Of a stretch of 64,000 bases of DNA, positions 26,101 through 34,907 are shown piece after piece. This DNA comes from Candidatus Hydrogenedentota bacterium. Lineage in GTDB: Bacteria > Hydrogenedentota > Hydrogenedentia > Hydrogenedentales > JAEUWI01. The notes beneath the pieces were generated by a model. It was given only the letters and a program-made list of their open reading frames with translations, was not told the origin of the DNA and did not search any database. Position numbers and translations under genes: made by a program. Numbering within the stretch: position 1 is the first letter of the stretch; every line of letters begins with the position of its first letter. Location: positions 21,048 through 85,047 of the forward strand of contig JACPGE010000061.1 of the NCBI GenBank assembly GCA_016182605.1, written 5' to 3'.

Positions 26101-29100
26101 CGTGGCCAGTCCGTGCCCACGCGCGGCAAGATGACCTACGAGCTGTTTCGCATGCGCGCTCTCGTGCAGATGGCCCAGATCGCGCGCAGCACCGATGCCG
26201 GTGACAGCATCGTTGCCGACGTGCTCGCCCGGCTGGAGGCCGATCCGGCCGATGAACTGCGTTATAGGGACGCCATACTGGTTCTGCGGCAGTTGGACCG
26301 TGGCGGTGAAGCGCTGAGCGTGGCCCGGCGGCTGCTCGCCTTGCAGCCGGAGGCTGTGGAGCTTACGGAGAGTGTGGCCGCATTGCAGGCCATCGAGGGC
26401 CACATTCCCGAAGCCATCGCACTCTTGGAGGGGCTTCTTCAGGCGCATCCCGAGCACACGCTCCGGGTGCAGGCAGAACTCCTGCCGCTCCTGCTTCGGG
26501 AGAAACAGTTCGATCGCGCCGCCCCCATTGCAGAGACGCTACTTGCACAAATTGAGGGCGATGCCGCATTCCTGAGCCAGATGATAGCCCTGGCAGACAC
26601 CCACGATCGTGCAGGGTACCTCGATGGCGTCGAAACCCAGATTATCCGCATGCCGGGCGACAAGGCCCTGCCGCTGCTGGCCCAGGCCGCACAGGTCCGC
26701 CGCAAACAGGGCCAGCTTGATCGTGCGCGCTTCCTTTATGAACAGGCCCTATTCGCCACAGACAACGCCGACTTGCTCAACAGTAGCGCGTATGGAGGAT
26801 TGCCGCTCTATGTTGCGCAACCCCAGGTTCAGCAGGGTCTCGGCCTGAACATCGTGCAGCTAAGCAACCGCGTGCAACAATACACAGGCGCGGTAAGCCA
26901 CTACCGCCAGCACGCCTTTGACGAACTGATGAAGCTGGCCGGCAACGAGGAGGAGAGAACGCGCCTGCTCCAGACGCTCGACGAAGAGGCCCTGCGTTGG
27001 AGTGCCGCCGAGACGCCCGAGCAGCGCGCCCGCGCTTTCAGCATGCTCCGGATCTATCTCACGCATCTCGCCGGCCGCGGGGAATACGCTGCCGTGCTCC
27101 AGACGCTGGAAAAGGTCCAGAGCGGCGAAGCGGTTTCGAATCTGGCGCTCGCGAACATGGAGTTAATCGCCCTCGAGTCCATGATGAATTATGAAGCGAT
27201 GGAGGAACGCTACGAATCAATCGCACGGCGCTTTCCCGCGGTGGAGAATGAATGCCGCGAGGCGGCCATCAGCATTTTGCTTGCGCAACAGCAGTGGGAC
27301 GCGGCCCTGGAGGCCATTCACACGGCCATGGAAGCGCACCCAGACGCGCGAATGGTCCTCCAGTACGCGCAACGGCTTGCGGCGATCAACCGTGTCCAGG
27401 ATGCCCTGCAGATATTGGAGCGTCTCCACGAGCGAGGACAAGGCACACCAGAGTCGCTGCGCATGGCGGGCCAGTTCTACCGTCAGCGGGAGAATTTCGG
27501 GCAGGCGATTGCGGTTGCCCGCGCGGCCTGGCAACTGGAGCAACGTGCCGCCAGGGCACCCGCGGCCACCGCTGCAAATGCCGATCCATCGCGGGAGGAC
27601 GCTACCCTCCGCTTCTGGATGGACACGGCCCGGCAGGCCGGGCAGATGGAGGCGATGCTGGAGGAGTTTCGCGGGTACGTGGAGGAAGAACCCCAGGCCA
27701 TAGCGCTGCAACTGCAACTCGCCCAACTCCAGGAATGGAACAATGCACCGGCATTGGCCATTGCCACGCTCGATCGGATTACCACGCAACGGGCCTATTA
27801 CTTGCCTGCATGGCAACGGAAGGCGGCGCTTCTGGAACGCAGCGGGGATCTCCAGGGAGCACTCCAATCCCTTGAAACGCTGGCGGACCTGGACCCCCGG
27901 CGGCGGCGCGAACTGCAATGGGATATGCGCCGTCTCTACGCGCGGCTTGGAGATGCCGCTTCTGTTCAACGGATAGAAGACGCCATTATTGCAGGCACTT
28001 CCGGGGCGGATGCCATGGTCACGCTGGCGAACCGGTTTCAGAATGAGCACAACTACGAGAAGACCCTTTTGCTCCTTGAAAAAGCCCTGCAACTCGAACC
28101 CGATCGGCACTACCTCTACGATCAGGTTGCCCGGCTCCATCTGGAGCACGGCCGGCTCGACCAGGCACTGGCAGCTTACACCACGTGGTTCGATCGGTTG
28201 CCTTCCGGTTTCAGCCCCCAGATCAACACCTATCAGCTTGAACACATCGTGCATGTATTTGCCTCGTCCAACGCGATGGAGGCGCTCCAGAGATGGCTGG
28301 AGAAACAGAAGGGCGCCGCCTCGCAGGAGGAGAACCGTCTGCTGCTGGAGTCGGAGATCTACAAACAGCAGCGCGAATACCAGAAGGCCTTCGACCTACT
28401 GCTTCCCGCGATAGCGAACGCATCGACGCCCTATCTGCTCGATCAACTGCTCAGTGTGGCCGAGATTGCCCGGGACAGCGCGGCATGGCTGCCCCAGATC
28501 GAAAGCGCCGTGCAAGACAATGCCATTCAAGACTGGCGGCGGATGGCGCTGCTCTACGCGCGGCACAACAATCCGCAAAAGGCCAGGGAGGCACTGGAAA
28601 AGGCGCAGGAAGTCTTCAGCTCTTACCATGACATTGCGCAACAGCTCCGGCAACTGATGGAGCTGAACCTTGCCGATGCCGCCATGGAACTCTACAGGGC
28701 TTCCATGCCCCGTCTCGACACAATGCTTCAGGCACAGTTCAATCGGTGGCTCCTGGAGAACTACGACACCAGCCCCAAGGTTCGCGGGCTGGTGGCGGAG
28801 TTCGTTGCGGCCCCGGCGGATCACGAGAGTTTTTTCAGGACCCTCGCCACTTACCATGGCTTGAACAATGCGGACAAATGGGCGCTCCTGAATCAGGCGG
28901 CGCCCGCCCTGATCCCTGTGGCCGAAGTGCAACAAGCCTTGATTGAGCAGCTTGTGGAGGCTCAACAGTGGCGCGAGGCCGCGGAGCGGCTGGAGGCCCT
29001 TCCCCCATCCAGCCAGAAGCGCGCGCTGCAGGCGCGCTTTCTCCAGGGGCTTGGCTGGGCCAATGCCTGGGACGCGTTTCTCGCGTACTGGAGCAGGTGG

Positions 29101-31860
29101 GAGGAATTGCGCGACGATCCGCAAATCAATCTTCTGTATATGAATCTGTTGACCCAGTGGAACCACACCCAGGGAATTCTCGATCTGGAGGCGGCTCTGC
29201 TGCCGCGTCTTGGGGAAAGTGCCCGCCTGATCTATCTTCCGGAAACCCTTAGCAAGAAGTATCAGCTTGGTTTGCGTGATTATGCCGATCGTCAGCTCGA
29301 TTCGCTCCAGCCGTTTTCCGCCAATCCCGGGCTTTCCAACCGGCTTTTGATTCAACTCGGCGAGGCGGGATACGCGGAACGCCTTGCCGATCTGCTTTCG
29401 AAACAGCATGCGCTTGACAGCTACCTCCTTTCGAATCCGAATCTTGCGCGCACGCTCATGGAGTATCGAGGAGTGGACTACTATTTCCAGCAGGTTGTCT
29501 TCACCTTGCGCGCCAGCACCCAGCCGGCCGCACAAAACCCCATGGTCCGGCTCTTGGTGGACACCCTGCGGCAGGCGGGGCTCTTTCAGCTTTTTCTGGA
29601 CTATCTTCAGGCGCAGGGTTTCGACATCGAACGCCAATCGATAGCGTCGCTCACGGGTGATGCGCCGCGCGTTGCGGCGGTCGATCGCGTTGACGCCGCA
29701 GACCAGCCGGCGCCCGCGCAACCCCTTGAGAGCTTTGCTACGGCGTATCAGCAGGCACAGACCCTGTTCAACAGCGGCAAGGCACAGGAAGCGCTCGACC
29801 ATTGCGCGTCCATCACGCCGATCACGCGGCAGCAGACGGAACTCATACTTAGTTTGCGCGCATCGGCATTGGAGCAACTTGGCAAGCCCGTTGAGGCCCT
29901 CGCCCTGCTCCAGGACTACCTGAAGACGACCTGGTCAAACAACCTGATGGAGCAGTTGGCGGCCACGCTCCTGGCCCAGGGACGCCACTCCGAAGGCATC
30001 GCACTGATGGAAGAATACGCGCGTACGAGCCGCCTCACGCCCGAAGAATACGCGGCGCTGTTCAAGGCGCGCATCGAAATTGGAGACATCGGCGCCGCAC
30101 TGGAGACCGCGGAACAACTCTCCCTGCAATCCATCGTTTCACTTTGGCCGTGGCTCCAGGAATCGAAGCGCTACGATACTGCGGTCGCCCTCTTCGAGAC
30201 CGCATCAAATCGCTGGGCCAGCGCGGGCATTTTTCAATGTCTGGCCCAGGCGGTGATGGCCCTATCCACGCAGCCCGTGGAACTGCGTCCTGTAATCGAG
30301 CGCGCCTACGCGAAACTCTCCCGCACCGAATGGGAGAACTTCAATGCCGCGCTCGCGACGCTGATTCGTGAACAGGATCGTTTCGATCCCCTCCTCGCCG
30401 ATTTCCTCGCGTCTCCTCATCCCGCATTGAGTGACGCATTGCTCTTTGCCATGACGCAGCGGAGCAACGAAACCCCAAATCCGGAAACTGTGACGGCACT
30501 CTTCAATGCGCTCGAGTTGCCGCGTTGCGCCTTCTATCCCGCCCTGGCCAATCTCCTGCGCGCCACGGGGAGTCTGGAGGCGGCACAACGGCTGTACACG
30601 GCCCAGTTGGAGGATGCATTCTCCAGCGCTGAAATACAGGTCGAGATTATTCGTGCCTGTCTGGATATCGGCGCCACGACCGCCGTCGATGCCTTCATCG
30701 CGCGCAAGTCCGGCACGCCGGCCATTCTCAGGCTGGTCCGGATGAACCTGCTCTACCACCTGTGGAGCAATAAGCAGTTTGGTCAGGCCGATGCCATCAT
30801 GCTCGCCGCGGATCCGTGGCTGTCCCCCACGCACAAGGCCTTTTGGGGCGCTATGCGCCAGGCAGTCACGGGCGAGGCGGACGCCGCCATCGAGACCTTG
30901 TCTGCATTGCTGGATGCCGCGGATCTCACCGGCCTCCCCAGAGAGGGCATGGGCTTCATCGATAATCTTCCGGTCTTGTCGCCACTTCAGGGCAGGGTGC
31001 TGGCACTACAGGCACAGCCCGGCAATCCAATGGGTTCCCGGAAACACGCCTTGGCCCGGTTGATTCCCCTTTCGCTGGAACAGGGACAACCCGGAAGTGC
31101 GCTTCGATATTACGCCCAGCTCGCCGCACTCGAACCGGATGCTGCGCGGCCCTTCCGGGAGCAGATCGTCTTTTCGGCTCCACCGGAATCGTTTCCCGAA
31201 CTACAGGCAGCCCTGGAAAAACTCGTGACGGAAAATCCCGCCGCCAACGTGGCCAGCGAACTGGCCGCCATCGTGTACGAGTTTGCCGAGCGGATGGATC
31301 AGGCGCCGCCACTGGAGTCTTGGCTGGCGGCACTGGGTCTCCACCCACTCGAAGCCCACCAAGTTCGGCAGTGGACTGCTGCACTACAGGATTGGCAGAT
31401 TGGGCCCGCGACGCCTATCGCAACCGGCACGGAAACACCGGCCATTTCCGGTGCCGTCCTGGCGTGGCAGCAAGGGGGGGAGCGCCCGGCCGAAGTGGAC
31501 GCGTGGAAGCCTGTGAACCGCAAAGACGCCCTCGCCTTAGTCGATATCGGCCGTACACTCGGGCTGGAGGCGGGCCAGCCTCGAAACGATGCGGTCTTGG
31601 CGGCCTCAACCCTCGATAGCGTCGAGGCCCGCACCCAGACCTTTTCTATTTCTGGTGGCAAGGCCCAGAAAATCTGGGTCAATGGAGAATTGGCGCTGGA
31701 ACTGCCACAGCAGGCCCCCCCCGTCTTCGATGGTCATCGCTTCGAGGCGGCCCTTCGTCCAGGTGTGAACCACATACTCGTTCAGTCCATTAGCCTGGGT
31801 GGTGACTGGCTTCTTGCCGTTTCTCCCGTACCCCTGCTTGCGTCGCCCACGGGGAGCTGA
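23185..31860 (+). CDS. Giant exported tetratricopeptide-repeat protein (2891 residues)
   Basis: A signal peptide (1-21, cleaved after TAQ) is followed by an almost unbroken series of TPR and TPR-like helix pairs from about 60 to 2700, with repeated patterns such as LAQAYAALGRTEDALAAYASL, LGATYARMGDLDKARETWEKM and LAYASSLAEAGHTAEATAAL. The last 110 residues are different: a small beta-sandwich-like domain with IWVNGELALELP and LRPGVNHILVQS, resembling beta domains found in carbohydrate-acting or PA14-like proteins. There is no catalytic motif. TPR arrays of this size usually scaffold protein complexes; in organisms with PEP-CTERM/exosortase systems TPR proteins are often linked to exopolysaccharide export, but that link here is inference. 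The frame is intact over 8.7 kb, indicating selection. Start ATG 23185 has AGGA nearby upstream. Confidence 0.85.
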   Translation: MPQFLLAGFGLLLAIQSLVTAQPEAFPDRDAAIRARFEAILESNPFQGQAFERLAAGHITGAGLEAWADRLAALPPAFSGRVVLARVRERQFRIAEAIRLLEEARSLAPPSGELLQMLGRLYQQAHKPLEAETVLSEALPFLLDPEARTAVLRMLGVIQSESGRAEEALATWESLLGEGQPDRYAFLDAAELYLQHGHTEAALATYEKLLAAFPDDVTLQCRTRSTMASSLLKLERPEEAFANLMKAFSLISPDHWFYAKLTEQWVELARSSSDASSMIESLRQDPALGLLEEPRLQLLAQAYAALGRTEDALAAYASLLERDPANVLLLEARLKLQEAAKDLSGRLATLQRLREIVPGNTDYIYQLGIGLLEAGNNAEALAAWQTLSEGDTDGTREALLAGWLREKELLEEAKAALRRAVQKDDRPEWRFQLAQLEFETGNRDVALTLWKEQLGPEAPAAALAEVSAIFKNHDMNDEALALMRTAVERAPEDAALRLTLADQLREGGLAEESLPHYERVAREGQIPYQIESADKGRIAVLESLNRLESTLEEERQALPGMGFEERFAFGRLLYQAGRRTEAVTLWEQQLAERSDYSPLLRSLAEAYARQKEYSKSIALYTQLMEKEPARANAWLQALVDLYLASGAQGEAVATAERLARQFNEDERIALQLVNLYESLGRPEDALQQLRRIVRVHPDDPALLLALAGALADRQQWGEANETYRRLLARAGGKELRTQALDGLAQVYRAQDRFEALLAEFEPLKKGASATLQDYLDCATVQRIAGDYPAAVQTLETALQETGETPELLEEIIYTAHQGEMLEKVVQYFARLNAQHAPSAADYEHLGATYARMGDLDKARETWEKMTTTGEDAAAIHIRQAKLFRQNQLIEESLSAMEKALDITPHDHELRLAYASSLAEAGHTAEATAALQRVLDLGAGPGLEASEPEENDAQKADAGPGHAFSLYRFSENYRGQSVPTRGKMTYELFRMRALVQMAQIARSTDAGDSIVADVLARLEADPADELRYRDAILVLRQLDRGGEALSVARRLLALQPEAVELTESVAALQAIEGHIPEAIALLEGLLQAHPEHTLRVQAELLPLLLREKQFDRAAPIAETLLAQIEGDAAFLSQMIALADTHDRAGYLDGVETQIIRMPGDKALPLLAQAAQVRRKQGQLDRARFLYEQALFATDNADLLNSSAYGGLPLYVAQPQVQQGLGLNIVQLSNRVQQYTGAVSHYRQHAFDELMKLAGNEEERTRLLQTLDEEALRWSAAETPEQRARAFSMLRIYLTHLAGRGEYAAVLQTLEKVQSGEAVSNLALANMELIALESMMNYEAMEERYESIARRFPAVENECREAAISILLAQQQWDAALEAIHTAMEAHPDARMVLQYAQRLAAINRVQDALQILERLHERGQGTPESLRMAGQFYRQRENFGQAIAVARAAWQLEQRAARAPAATAANADPSREDATLRFWMDTARQAGQMEAMLEEFRGYVEEEPQAIALQLQLAQLQEWNNAPALAIATLDRITTQRAYYLPAWQRKAALLERSGDLQGALQSLETLADLDPRRRRELQWDMRRLYARLGDAASVQRIEDAIIAGTSGADAMVTLANRFQNEHNYEKTLLLLEKALQLEPDRHYLYDQVARLHLEHGRLDQALAAYTTWFDRLPSGFSPQINTYQLEHIVHVFASSNAMEALQRWLEKQKGAASQEENRLLLESEIYKQQREYQKAFDLLLPAIANASTPYLLDQLLSVAEIARDSAAWLPQIESAVQDNAIQDWRRMALLYARHNNPQKAREALEKAQEVFSSYHDIAQQLRQLMELNLADAAMELYRASMPRLDTMLQAQFNRWLLENYDTSPKVRGLVAEFVAAPADHESFFRTLATYHGLNNADKWALLNQAAPALIPVAEVQQALIEQLVEAQQWREAAERLEALPPSSQKRALQARFLQGLGWANAWDAFLAYWSRWEELRDDPQINLLYMNLLTQWNHTQGILDLEAALLPRLGESARLIYLPETLSKKYQLGLRDYADRQLDSLQPFSANPGLSNRLLIQLGEAGYAERLADLLSKQHALDSYLLSNPNLARTLMEYRGVDYYFQQVVFTLRASTQPAAQNPMVRLLVDTLRQAGLFQLFLDYLQAQGFDIERQSIASLTGDAPRVAAVDRVDAADQPAPAQPLESFATAYQQAQTLFNSGKAQEALDHCASITPITRQQTELILSLRASALEQLGKPVEALALLQDYLKTTWSNNLMEQLAATLLAQGRHSEGIALMEEYARTSRLTPEEYAALFKARIEIGDIGAALETAEQLSLQSIVSLWPWLQESKRYDTAVALFETASNRWASAGIFQCLAQAVMALSTQPVELRPVIERAYAKLSRTEWENFNAALATLIREQDRFDPLLADFLASPHPALSDALLFAMTQRSNETPNPETVTALFNALELPRCAFYPALANLLRATGSLEAAQRLYTAQLEDAFSSAEIQVEIIRACLDIGATTAVDAFIARKSGTPAILRLVRMNLLYHLWSNKQFGQADAIMLAADPWLSPTHKAFWGAMRQAVTGEADAAIETLSALLDAADLTGLPREGMGFIDNLPVLSPLQGRVLALQAQPGNPMGSRKHALARLIPLSLEQGQPGSALRYYAQLAALEPDAARPFREQIVFSAPPESFPELQAALEKLVTENPAANVASELAAIVYEFAERMDQAPPLESWLAALGLHPLEAHQVRQWTAALQDWQIGPATPIATGTETPAISGAVLAWQQGGERPAEVDAWKPVNRKDALALVDIGRTLGLEAGQPRNDAVLAASTLDSVEARTQTFSISGGKAQKIWVNGELALELPQQAPPVFDGHRFEAALRPGVNHILVQSISLGGDWLLAVSPVPLLASPTGS

Positions 31861-32196
31861 TGCATCGAATTGACCTTGGCATCACCAAGCTTCGATTAGG
31901 TAGGTTCATCCGCCGAGAAAACCAATAACTCCTACCGTAGGGTTCCGTCATCGCTTATTCCTGTTTACGCATTTTGAGAGCTATTTCGAAGAAATCGCAG
32001 AATGTGAAGTTGAATATAATTCAAATCTGAGTAATTTGTTGCTCTTATGTCCACAAAATCGAGCAAATTGTGCAAGGAAGCATTCAGAAAGCAGTGACTT
32101 ACAGCGGTTCTTGTTGGTGTGGTTTAAGGCACATATTATGCTGCTTCTTGTTAGAATCGTGTTGCCCCGAATGTGAATCGAGGAGGCTAAGAGCTT
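31861..32196. other. AT-rich intergenic region before the PEP-CTERM gene
   Basis: No gene seen. At 31864-31896 a two-step hairpin (ATCGAA/TTCGAT outer, CTTGG/CCAAG inner) follows the TPR stop and may end that transcript. The part from about 31960 to 32160 is clearly more AT-rich than the surroundings and contains the sigma-54-like element at 32127-32142. Confidence 0.5.
32127..32142 (+). promoter_or_regulatory. Sigma-54-like -24/-12 promoter of the PEP-CTERM gene
   Basis: AGGCAC-N5-ATGCT keeps the diagnostic GG and GC spaced by 10 bases and differs from TGGCAC-N5-TTGCT at two positions. The distance to the ATG at 32197 (about 44 bases from the expected start of transcription) fits. A sigma-70 reading of the same sequence (TTGTTG 32111-32116, 17 bases, TATTAT 32134-32139) also exists, so the sigma factor is not settled. 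Confidence 0.45.
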
Positions 32197-32856
32197 ATGA
32201 AACGGCTCGTTGGATTGCTTGCCGGCGTGCACTGTCTGCTCAGTGCGCCGGTCTTCGCGTTCACACTGGTTCCGCCGGAATATACCCCTGTGGCCTTGAC
32301 GCTAGAAGTGCCGGGCGTTGGGACGGCGCGAATGCCGTGTGCCTCTTGGAGAACGGGCCAGAGCATCACGGCAGCAGGGGTGGACGATAGTGCCTCCATC
32401 ACCTCCGCCGTGCTGGTCGAGGGAAGCGTACTGGAACTTGACATCCAAGGTGAAGCGGTTGTCCAACTCCCTATGTTCCACAACACGGCCAATGAATTTT
32501 ACCGGCATGAAATCGGGGAAGAAGACGAGGGATTCGGGCATTTTCACAAGGCTTCGAAGCTATCGAATTACAACGGTAACGATCTTGAAGACACAGGTGG
32601 CAACTACACCTTGGAGTACAACGGATTTTCCAATGCGTTGACAGCCTCCGTGGGCAGTTTGCGTGTAGGCCAGCGCAGAAGCACCCTGGCCATGGGCGCC
32701 ATGGCGGAGAACAGCGAAACGGTCATGCTTGTCCAGGCGCAGAGTTTCTCGAACCAATCCTCTCCGGTCATTCCCCTTCCCGAACCGGCAACGTTCACGC
32801 TGCTGAGCATGTCGCTTGCCGCAATGGCCATCCGGGAAGTGCGCAACAGGGTCTAA
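32197..32856 (+). CDS. PEP-CTERM sorting-signal protein
   Basis: A 219-residue exported protein. Signal peptide (1-21, to VFA), a beta-rich middle with no recognisable domain, and a C-terminal tail PLPEPATFTLLSMSL followed by a hydrophobic stretch and basic REVRNRV. This tripartite tail (Pro-Glu-Pro, helix, basic end) is the PEP-CTERM signal that exosortase (EpsH) recognises, so an exosortase should be encoded elsewhere in the genome. GAGGAGG upstream is the ribosome binding site. The probable sigma-54 promoter fits the known PrsK/PrsR-RpoN control of such genes in other bacteria. Function of the mature part is unknown. Confidence 0.8.
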   Translation: MKRLVGLLAGVHCLLSAPVFAFTLVPPEYTPVALTLEVPGVGTARMPCASWRTGQSITAAGVDDSASITSAVLVEGSVLELDIQGEAVVQLPMFHNTANEFYRHEIGEEDEGFGHFHKASKLSNYNGNDLEDTGGNYTLEYNGFSNALTASVGSLRVGQRRSTLAMGAMAENSETVMLVQAQSFSNQSSPVIPLPEPATFTLLSMSLAAMAIREVRNRV

Positions 32857-32972
32857 TCTCCACCCTGCCGAGCGCCGGCAACACGGGATCGGTCTTCGCG
32901 CTGTTCCCGCGCGCCGTCCCTGCGTTACAATCACTCCCAATCGTAAGCATCGAGCCCCGGGAGAGACTGTTC

Positions 32973-34886
32973 ATGCCAATGCGCACCGTTACTGCCATCT
33001 TTGTTGCCGGGCTGCTGCCCGCGGTCATGGCCACTGCACAAGAGAGCAAGCTTGTGAAGCTGGCGTACCAGCATCCGGGTCTTGTGGTGGATCTCGGCGT
33101 TGGCCTGTGGGCACAGCCGCTACCCATGGACTTCGATCAAGACGGCGATCTGGACCTGGTCGTGGCCACGGCCGACGTGCCTTCGAATGGCGTGTACTTC
33201 TTCGAGAACCCCGGAGGCGGCGCTATGCCCGTCTTCAAACCGGGAAAGCGTCTGGGTGATGCAGTGCACAATATGACGGTGTCCTACCTGGAGCAGGGTC
33301 CGCTGGTGATTTCCCCGGGCAATCGGCATCCGGACTTCGTCTCCAAGGCCTTGGCCGCGCCGCAGCCCCTCAATTTCAAGCCCCCCTACCACGAAGGCCG
33401 GGACAAGCAATACAAACTCTACGACTACGATGGCGATGGCCTCCTGGACCTCGCCGGAGGCATCAGCGATTGGCGGGAGTATGGGTGGGACAATGCCTAC
33501 AACGGCCAAGGCGAATGGACCCGAGGTCCGCTCCACGCCTTCGTCTACATCATGCGCAACACCGGCTCGAATGATCAGCCCGACTACGCGGAGCCCGTTC
33601 AGGTTCAGGCAGGCGGCGCCACGCTTGACGTTTACGGCGCGCCTTCCCCCAATTTCGCCGACTTCGATGGCGACGGCGACCACGACCTGTTGTGCGGCGA
33701 GTTCCTCGATCGCTTCTCCTACTTCGAGAACACGGGCAGCCGCACTGAGCCTGTTTTCGCAGCGGGCCGCTTTCTCACCCGAAACGGCGACGCGATCAAG
33801 ATGGACTTGGAGATGCTTCAGGTGGTGGCGCTCGACTGGGACGGCGACCGCGATGTCGATCTCGTTGTGGGCCAGGAAGACGGGCGCGTGGCGTACCTGG
33901 AACACACGGGTGAAATCAGGGATGGCGTGCCGGTCTTCACGTCCCCGCGTTTCTTTCAACAGGAAGCCGAATACCTGAAAGTGGGTGCGCTCAACACGCC
34001 CTTTGGCATCGATTGGGACGCCGACGGCGATCAGGATTTGCTTTCAGGCGACACCGCGGGCTATCTCAGCTTTGTTGAAAATCTTGACGGCGGCAATCCG
34101 CCGCAATGGGCCGCACCGGTCTACCTCAAGGCAAATGGCACGACGATCCGCATTCAGGCGGGCCCGAACGGTTCCATCCAGGGGCCGGCGGAGGCCAAAT
34201 GGGGCTATACCGCCCTCGGCACCGGCGATTGGGATGGCGATGGGCTCAACGACATCATGATCAATTCCATCTGGGGCGAGGCGCTCTGGTATAAGAACAT
34301 CGGCACAGCAATCCGCCCCGAACTCGCGGCCGCGCAGCCGGTCGACGTCGAATTCGAAGGCGCCGTTCCCAAGCCCGCCTGGGTATGGTGGACTCCCAAG
34401 GGCAAGCAACTCGTCTCGCAGTGGCGCACCAGCCCGGTGCTCCACGATCTGAACCAAGACGGGCTTCTCGATCTGCTGCTGGTCGACCCCGAGGGGTACT
34501 TGGCCCTCTATGAACGCGCAGAACGGGACGGCAAGCGTGTGGTACTGCCTCCCCAACGCATTTTTCTAGACGAGACGGGAGCCGCGCTCCGCTTGAGCGA
34601 CGGCGTTGCGGGCAAGAGCGGGCGGCGAAACATCGCCATTGCCGACTGGGATCAGGACGGCAAGCTCGACCTGCTTATCTGCGGCAAGAATATCGACTTC
34701 TGGCGCAACATCGGCGAAGCGGCCGGTGTTTGGCAGTTCAAGAACGAAGGTATGGTCGACCCCCGCCGCCTCGCGGGACACACGACCTGCCCCGCCATCG
34801 TCGATTGGGATGGGAACCAGGCGCCCGATCTGGTCATCGGCGCGGAGGACGGGTTCTTCTACTACCTGAAGAACCCCAACGGCTGA
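32973..34886 (+). CDS. Exported FG-GAP/VCBS-repeat protein
   Basis: A 637-residue protein with a signal peptide (about 1-23) and about nine FG-GAP/VCBS calcium-binding blades: DFDQDGDLDLV, DYDGDGLLDLA, DFDGDGDHDLL, DWDGDRDVDLV, DWDADGDQDLL, DWDGDGLNDIM, DLNQDGLLDLL, DWDQDGKLDLL and a final DWDGNQAPDLV. These should close a beta propeller on the cell surface or in the periplasm. No catalytic motif is visible. ATG 32973 has GGGAGAG upstream; ATG 32979 is also possible. Such proteins are common in polysaccharide-degrading members of the PVC-like phyla, but the ligand is unknown. Confidence 0.8.
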   Translation: MPMRTVTAIFVAGLLPAVMATAQESKLVKLAYQHPGLVVDLGVGLWAQPLPMDFDQDGDLDLVVATADVPSNGVYFFENPGGGAMPVFKPGKRLGDAVHNMTVSYLEQGPLVISPGNRHPDFVSKALAAPQPLNFKPPYHEGRDKQYKLYDYDGDGLLDLAGGISDWREYGWDNAYNGQGEWTRGPLHAFVYIMRNTGSNDQPDYAEPVQVQAGGATLDVYGAPSPNFADFDGDGDHDLLCGEFLDRFSYFENTGSRTEPVFAAGRFLTRNGDAIKMDLEMLQVVALDWDGDRDVDLVVGQEDGRVAYLEHTGEIRDGVPVFTSPRFFQQEAEYLKVGALNTPFGIDWDADGDQDLLSGDTAGYLSFVENLDGGNPPQWAAPVYLKANGTTIRIQAGPNGSIQGPAEAKWGYTALGTGDWDGDGLNDIMINSIWGEALWYKNIGTAIRPELAAAQPVDVEFEGAVPKPAWVWWTPKGKQLVSQWRTSPVLHDLNQDGLLDLLLVDPEGYLALYERAERDGKRVVLPPQRIFLDETGAALRLSDGVAGKSGRRNIAIADWDQDGKLDLLICGKNIDFWRNIGEAAGVWQFKNEGMVDPRRLAGHTTCPAIVDWDGNQAPDLVIGAEDGFFYYLKNPNG

Positions 34887-34907
34887 GAACCTCCCAGACC
34901 CACCCGC

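Noticed and set aside
28396..29877. A 493-codon minus-strand open frame within the TPR gene
   Set aside because: Antisense shadow of a repetitive gene; no domain and no ribosome binding site.
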